NCBI GenBank assembly: GCA_900555585.1
Contig: USLT01000021.1
Coordinates: 1 to 8,749, forward strand
DNA from: an uncultured Collinsella sp.
GTDB taxonomy: Bacteria > Actinomycetota > Coriobacteriia > Coriobacteriales > Coriobacteriaceae
Length of the DNA stretch: 8,749 bases
Direction of reading: 5' to 3'
Every line of letters starts with the position of its first letter. Within the stretch, counting starts at the first letter, position 1. The notes under the pieces were generated by a model. That model saw only the letters and a list, made by a program, of their open reading frames with translations. It had not been told where the DNA came from and searched no databases. This document shows, one piece after another, positions 6,016-8,749 of the stretch. The position numbers and the translations under genes are program-made.

Positions 6016-6812
6016 TGGCTGATTCCCCTCGAAGCCCTCGGTCTGCGAAGACGGCTTGGGACAAGGAGAGGACCCACGAGCTCTTCAGGCGCTATAAGGA
6101 GCAGGGCGACCAGGATGCCCGGGAGCAGCTGGTCATGTCGCACCTCAACCTCGTGAGGTTCCTCGCTAACAAATTCAAGAATCGCGGCGAGCCCCTGGAC
6201 GATCTGATCCAGGTCGGCTATCTCGGCCTGCTCAAGGCCATCGATCGTTTCGATCCGAGCCGCGGCCTCGAGTTCACGACCTATGCGACGCCCACGATCC
6301 TGGGCGAGATAAAGCGCCACTTCCGCGACAAGGGCTGGAGCGTCCGCGTTCCGCGCCGGCTCCAGGAGCTGTCCGCAAAGGTGAACCAGGCCGTCGACGC
6401 GCTCACGACCGAGCTCCAGCGCGCTCCTAAGATCGAGGAGATCGCCGAGTACCTCGACGCGTCCGTCGACGAGGTGCTCGAGGCCATGGAGTCCTCTTCC
6501 GCCTATAGCTCGGTGCCGCTCGAGGGCTCCGGCTCGAGCGACGGGGACGATGCGCCCAGCGTCATCGATCGCTATGCGACGGAGGATTCCGAGCTGGCCT
6601 TCACCGATGACCGCCTCATCATAGAGGACGCCCTCAAGGGCTTCTCTCCTCGCGAGCGCGAGGTCATCGAGCTGCGCTTCCTTCAGGGGATGACGCAGAT
6701 CGAGATCGCCGAGCAACTGGGTATCTCCCAGGTGCAGGTCTCTCGCCTGCTTCGGCGCACGCTCAAGAAGATCCAGGACAAGATCGATCCCGACGGCACC
6801 ATGGCGCGCTAG
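6015..6812 (+). CDS. SigB/SigF/SigG-family RNA polymerase sigma factor
   Basis: The 265-residue group 3 sigma factor has all three expected domains. Region 2 spans residues about 35-115, with the core-binding DDLIQVGYLGL (62-72) and the -10 recognition/melting segment FTTYATPTILGEIKRHFRDKGW followed by VRVPRR (87-115). Region 3 (about 116-195) contains LTTELQRAPKIEEIAEYL. Region 4 (about 207-257) has LKGFSPREREVIELRF and the helix-turn-helix MTQIEIAEQLGISQVQVSRLLRRTLKKI (226-253), which reads -35 elements. These stretches are typical of the stress and sporulation sigma factors SigB, SigF and SigG. The ATG shares one base with the stop of the RsbW-like gene, so the two are co-translated, as in the known rsbW-sigB and spoIIAB-sigF pairs. 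Since Coriobacteriia do not sporulate as far as known, a stress role is likelier, but the symbol is left blank because the SigB/SigF split cannot be settled here. Confidence 0.92.
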   Translation: MADSPRSPRSAKTAWDKERTHELFRRYKEQGDQDAREQLVMSHLNLVRFLANKFKNRGEPLDDLIQVGYLGLLKAIDRFDPSRGLEFTTYATPTILGEIKRHFRDKGWSVRVPRRLQELSAKVNQAVDALTTELQRAPKIEEIAEYLDASVDEVLEAMESSSAYSSVPLEGSGSSDGDDAPSVIDRYATEDSELAFTDDRLIIEDALKGFSPREREVIELRFLQGMTQIEIAEQLGISQVQVSRLLRRTLKKIQDKIDPDGTMAR

Positions 6813-6842
6813 CAGCGTCCCGTCCGGGCAGCTTGGAGGAGC

Positions 6843-8261
6843 ATGAATCCGATGGAGCCACGCGCCGCGCGCGATCGCACGCTCAAGGCGACGTTTCTAA
6901 ATATCTGGACCGTGATCGGCGCCCTCATCATCGGCGCCGTCGCGCTCAACCTTCTCGGCATCCTTTCGGGGACGCTGCTGTTCCTCGCCGTCGGCGCGAC
7001 GGCTTCCTTCGTATCCTCTCCGATCGTCAACTGGCTCGATCGCCACGGACTCCCGCGTGGATTCGCCGCCATCGTCGGCCTGCTGGTCGTCATCGTCGGG
7101 GTCCTGCTGCTGTTCATGATCGTCATCCCGCTCGTTGCCGGGCAGTTCATCGAGCTGCTCCGTGACGCGCCATCCCAGCTCTCCGCCCTTGCGGGATGGA
7201 TGGCTCGCTTGGAGAACGAGTACGCGATATTCGAGCACATGAGCTCGATCGTCGACTTCGACGCCGTCATCTCCACGCTTCGCGACGGGTTCAACGATGC
7301 GCTCACCGGCCTTCTCGCCGCGGTGCGAGACGGCATCGTGCCCATGGTCAACAACATAGCTTCCACGGTCTTCATCGTTTTCCTGGGCTTCGTCCTCGCT
7401 TACTGGCTGGCGCTCGACTATCCGCGAATCAACGACGAGATCTGCGCCTTGCTCGGGGGGAGCCGCGCCGTCGATTACCGACTCATGGTCGCGGTCGTCT
7501 CGCGCTCCGTCGGAGGGTACCTGCGCTCGACGGTGATCAATTCCATCATCCAGGGCGGTCTCGCCTTCGTCGGGTTCGTCATCGTCGGCCATCCGTACGC
7601 CGGTGCCATGGGCGTCCTGTCGGGTGTCCTCAACATCATTCCCGTCGTGGGCCCGAGCATATCAGCCATCCTCGCATCGCTTATCGCGCTCGTGTACAGC
7701 CCGATGATGGCTTTCTGGACGATGGCCGTGGCCATGTTGTCGCAAAACGTCACCGACAACCTCATTGCTCCGAAGATCAACCAGTCGACCATGCAGGTCC
7801 ATCCCGTCCTGTCTCTGACAGCGCTGATCCTTGGCTCCACGCTAGGTGGAACGGTGGGCATGGTCGTCGCGCTCCCCATCGCCGCGGTCGTGAAGAGCCT
7901 CTTCATCTTCTACTACGAAACCAAGACCGGTCGCCAGATCGTCAGGTATGATGGCGCGTTCTTCAAGGGGACCCCGTTCCAGGATGTCGACGGGAAACCG
8001 GTTCCAGCCTACGACGCCCTGGGTGACGACACCTTCGTCGCCGATTCCCAGATCCTCGACGACGTCGCGGTTCCCGACGCCCAGATGCTTCCCAAGCCCG
8101 AGCTCGACAATCCGTGGGCAAAGCTGGCCCATCTCGACGCGCTCTCCGGGCTGTCCGGACAGTCGGGCGTCTTCCGTCCGGGGCCCGCGGCCGAGGACGG
8201 GGGTCCCGCGGGGCGCCCGGGCGATGCCGGGCATGGGGATACGGACGCCGACCATCGATAG
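6843..8261 (+). CDS. AI-2E/PerM-family multi-pass membrane transporter with a long C-terminal tail
   Basis: The 472-residue protein belongs to the AI-2E transporter (PerM/YdiK/TqsA) family, whose members are linked to autoinducer-2 export, Na+/H+ exchange or unknown transport. Hydrophobic segments lie near 20-40, 42-58, 73-98, 170-191, 232-262, 272-300 and 320-356. The soluble region at 100-168 (VAGQFIELLRDAPSQLSAL and on) is usual for the family. NIIPVVGPSIS (264-274), IAPKINQSTMQVHPVLSLTALILG and GGTVGMVVALPIAAVVK (335-351) are family signatures. Beyond about residue 360 comes a 110-residue hydrophilic tail ending in a Gly/Pro/Asp-rich stretch. GGAGG at 6835-6839 is only 3 nt before the ATG at 6843; an ATG at 6852 (12-nt spacer) is an alternative. 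The gene follows the sigma gene by 30 nt, so it is probably in the same operon. The substrate cannot be inferred. Confidence 0.87.
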   Translation: MNPMEPRAARDRTLKATFLNIWTVIGALIIGAVALNLLGILSGTLLFLAVGATASFVSSPIVNWLDRHGLPRGFAAIVGLLVVIVGVLLLFMIVIPLVAGQFIELLRDAPSQLSALAGWMARLENEYAIFEHMSSIVDFDAVISTLRDGFNDALTGLLAAVRDGIVPMVNNIASTVFIVFLGFVLAYWLALDYPRINDEICALLGGSRAVDYRLMVAVVSRSVGGYLRSTVINSIIQGGLAFVGFVIVGHPYAGAMGVLSGVLNIIPVVGPSISAILASLIALVYSPMMAFWTMAVAMLSQNVTDNLIAPKINQSTMQVHPVLSLTALILGSTLGGTVGMVVALPIAAVVKSLFIFYYETKTGRQIVRYDGAFFKGTPFQDVDGKPVPAYDALGDDTFVADSQILDDVAVPDAQMLPKPELDNPWAKLAHLDALSGLSGQSGVFRPGPAAEDGGPAGRPGDAGHGDTDADHR

Positions 8262-8316
8262 CGCTGGCGTAGATTCGCTGAAACGCGCGCTCCAGTACCG
8301 AGCACTTGCCTGAAAC

Positions 8317-8325
8317 TGGTAGAAT
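8317..8325 (+). promoter_or_regulatory. Extended -10 promoter for alaS
   Basis: TGGTAGAAT is a TGn extension directly before TAGAAT (8320-8325). No -35 consensus is present at 16-18 bp upstream, as is common for extended -10 promoters. The transcript would begin near 8331-8333, about 37 nt before the alaS ATG. The box sits in the loop of an inverted repeat, CCTGAAA (8309-8315) and TTTCAGG (8325-8331). Confidence 0.55.
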
Positions 8326-8330
8326 TTCAG

Positions 8331-8344
8331 GGTTTAGAGAAACC
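8331..8344 (+). other. Small hairpin at the predicted 5' end of the alaS mRNA
   Basis: GGTTT-AGAG-AAACC is a perfect 5-bp stem with a 4-nt loop. If the -10 at 8320-8325 is used, the transcript would begin at or within the first bases of this stem. It has no T-tract and is too small for a T-box leader; a 5' stabilising stem or chance are both possible. Confidence 0.35.
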
Positions 8345-8369
8345 GACACGGTACAGGAGACGCATCCTC

Positions 8370-8749
8370 ATGACTGCTGATTACCCGACCATGACGACGG
8401 CCGAGATCCGCTCGGCCTACCTCAAGTTCTTCGAAGAGCGCGGCAACAAGCTCTATCCGAGCTCCTCGCTCGTGCCCGATGACCCCTCGCTGCTGCTCGC
8501 TAACGCGGGAATGAACCAGTTCAAGGAGTATTACCAGGGCAAGAAGACCATGAAGGAGATCGGTGCCTGCTCGTGCCAGAAGTGCGTGCGCACCAACGAT
8601 ATCGACATCATCGGAGCCGACGGCCGCCACGCCTCCTTCTTCGAGATGCTCGGCAACTTCGCCTTCGGCGGCGTGACCAAGGAGCAGGCCTGCGCCTGGG
8701 CCTACGAGCTGATCACCGAGGTCTTCAAGCTTCCAAAGGAGCGTCTGCA
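8370..8749 (+). CDS. alaS: Alanyl-tRNA synthetase, N-terminal part (runs off the right edge)
   Basis: AlaRS charges tRNA-Ala with alanine. The first 126 codons are seen and read into the class II catalytic core: TTAEIRSAYLKFF (9-21), the motif 1 region PSSSLVPDDPSLLLANAGMNQF (about 31-52), and the motif 2 region QKCVRTNDIDIIGADGRHASFFEMLGNFAFG. The short RTNDID loop is the actinobacterial form; E. coli has a longer AGGKHNDLEN stretch there. After FAFG comes GVTKEQA, where E. coli and mycobacteria have DYFK. The ATG at 8370 has AGGAGA at 8355-8360 with a 9-nt spacer. The gene has its own likely promoter 45 bp upstream and is separated from the transporter gene by 108 bp with no clear terminator between them, so read-through from the sigma cluster is possible. 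The editing and C-Ala domains lie beyond the window. Confidence 0.95.
   Translation, partial: MTADYPTMTTAEIRSAYLKFFEERGNKLYPSSSLVPDDPSLLLANAGMNQFKEYYQGKKTMKEIGACSCQKCVRTNDIDIIGADGRHASFFEMLGNFAFGGVTKEQACAWAYELITEVFKLPKERL

Noticed and set aside
5958..6716. 252-codon minus-strand frame opposite the sigma gene
   Set aside because: It is the complement of a clear sigma factor, with a Leu/Arg/Asp-rich composition and no motif.
8151..8162. Perfect 12-bp palindrome CTGTCCGGACAG
   Set aside because: It lies inside the coding tail of the AI-2E family gene in very GC-rich DNA where such palindromes arise easily, and no T-tract follows to make it a terminator.
8262..8369. T-box riboswitch before alaS
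   Set aside because: The 108-bp gap is too short, and no T-box consensus or terminator/antiterminator pair is seen.
1..8749. Mobile elements, CRISPR arrays, tRNA or rRNA genes
   Set aside because: No transposase or integrase motifs, no direct repeat arrays and no tRNA-like cloverleaf or rRNA sequence were recognised. Composition and gene content look like core chromosome throughout.

Overview
This is a GC-rich, gene-dense stretch of what looks like ordinary chromosome from an actinobacterium, most likely of the class Coriobacteriia (Collinsella/Olsenella-like). The lineage call rests on three things: the strong G/C preference at third codon positions, the actinobacterial form of AlaRS (the short RT-x-DID loop, as in mycobacterial AlaRS, instead of the longer AGGKH-containing loop of E. 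coli), and my general recollection of this gene order in Coriobacteriia, which I cannot verify here. I see no mobile element, CRISPR array, rRNA or tRNA.

Layout. (1) Positions 1-334 on the minus strand hold the start of an unrecognised single-pass membrane protein that runs off the left edge. (2) A 138-bp divergent intergenic region carries a -10-like box and a small inverted repeat. (3) Everything after that is on the plus strand: a circularly permuted ATP-grasp ligase of unknown substrate (473-1855), followed in the same reading frame, after a TAG and four sense codons, by a minimal prepilin peptidase (1868-2305). (4) A dGTPase-like HD hydrolase (2367-3596) and the replication-associated AAA+ ATPase RarA/MgsA (3644-4981) form a nucleotide-pool and replication-repair pair. 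(5) A tight cluster follows: a DUF948 membrane-anchored coiled-coil protein (5109-5654), an RsbW-like anti-sigma protein (5644-6015), a SigB/SigF-type sigma factor (6015-6812) and an AI-2E/PerM family membrane protein (6843-8261). (6) alaS starts at 8370 behind its own probable promoter and runs off the right edge.

The most interesting part is the sigma-factor cluster. The first three genes overlap each other (11 nt, then 1 nt), so they are almost certainly co-translated. The RsbW-like protein keeps the overall fold pattern but has lost the N-box asparagine and the glycine-rich ATP lid, and no RsbV-type antagonist gene is in view. If it is an anti-sigma factor, it may work without kinase activity and be released by some unknown means. 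Its DUF948 neighbour belongs to the same family as Bacillus YtxG, a general-stress protein, so a stress regulon with its own envelope component is a reasonable inference.

Other points worth checking are a probable leaderless start for rarA, an alaS promoter with an extended -10 whose transcript would begin in a small hairpin, and the in-frame amber junction between the ligase and the peptidase. I found no clearly new multi-gene system. Start codons were reassigned from the longest open frame wherever a Shine-Dalgarno sequence or family length argued for it.
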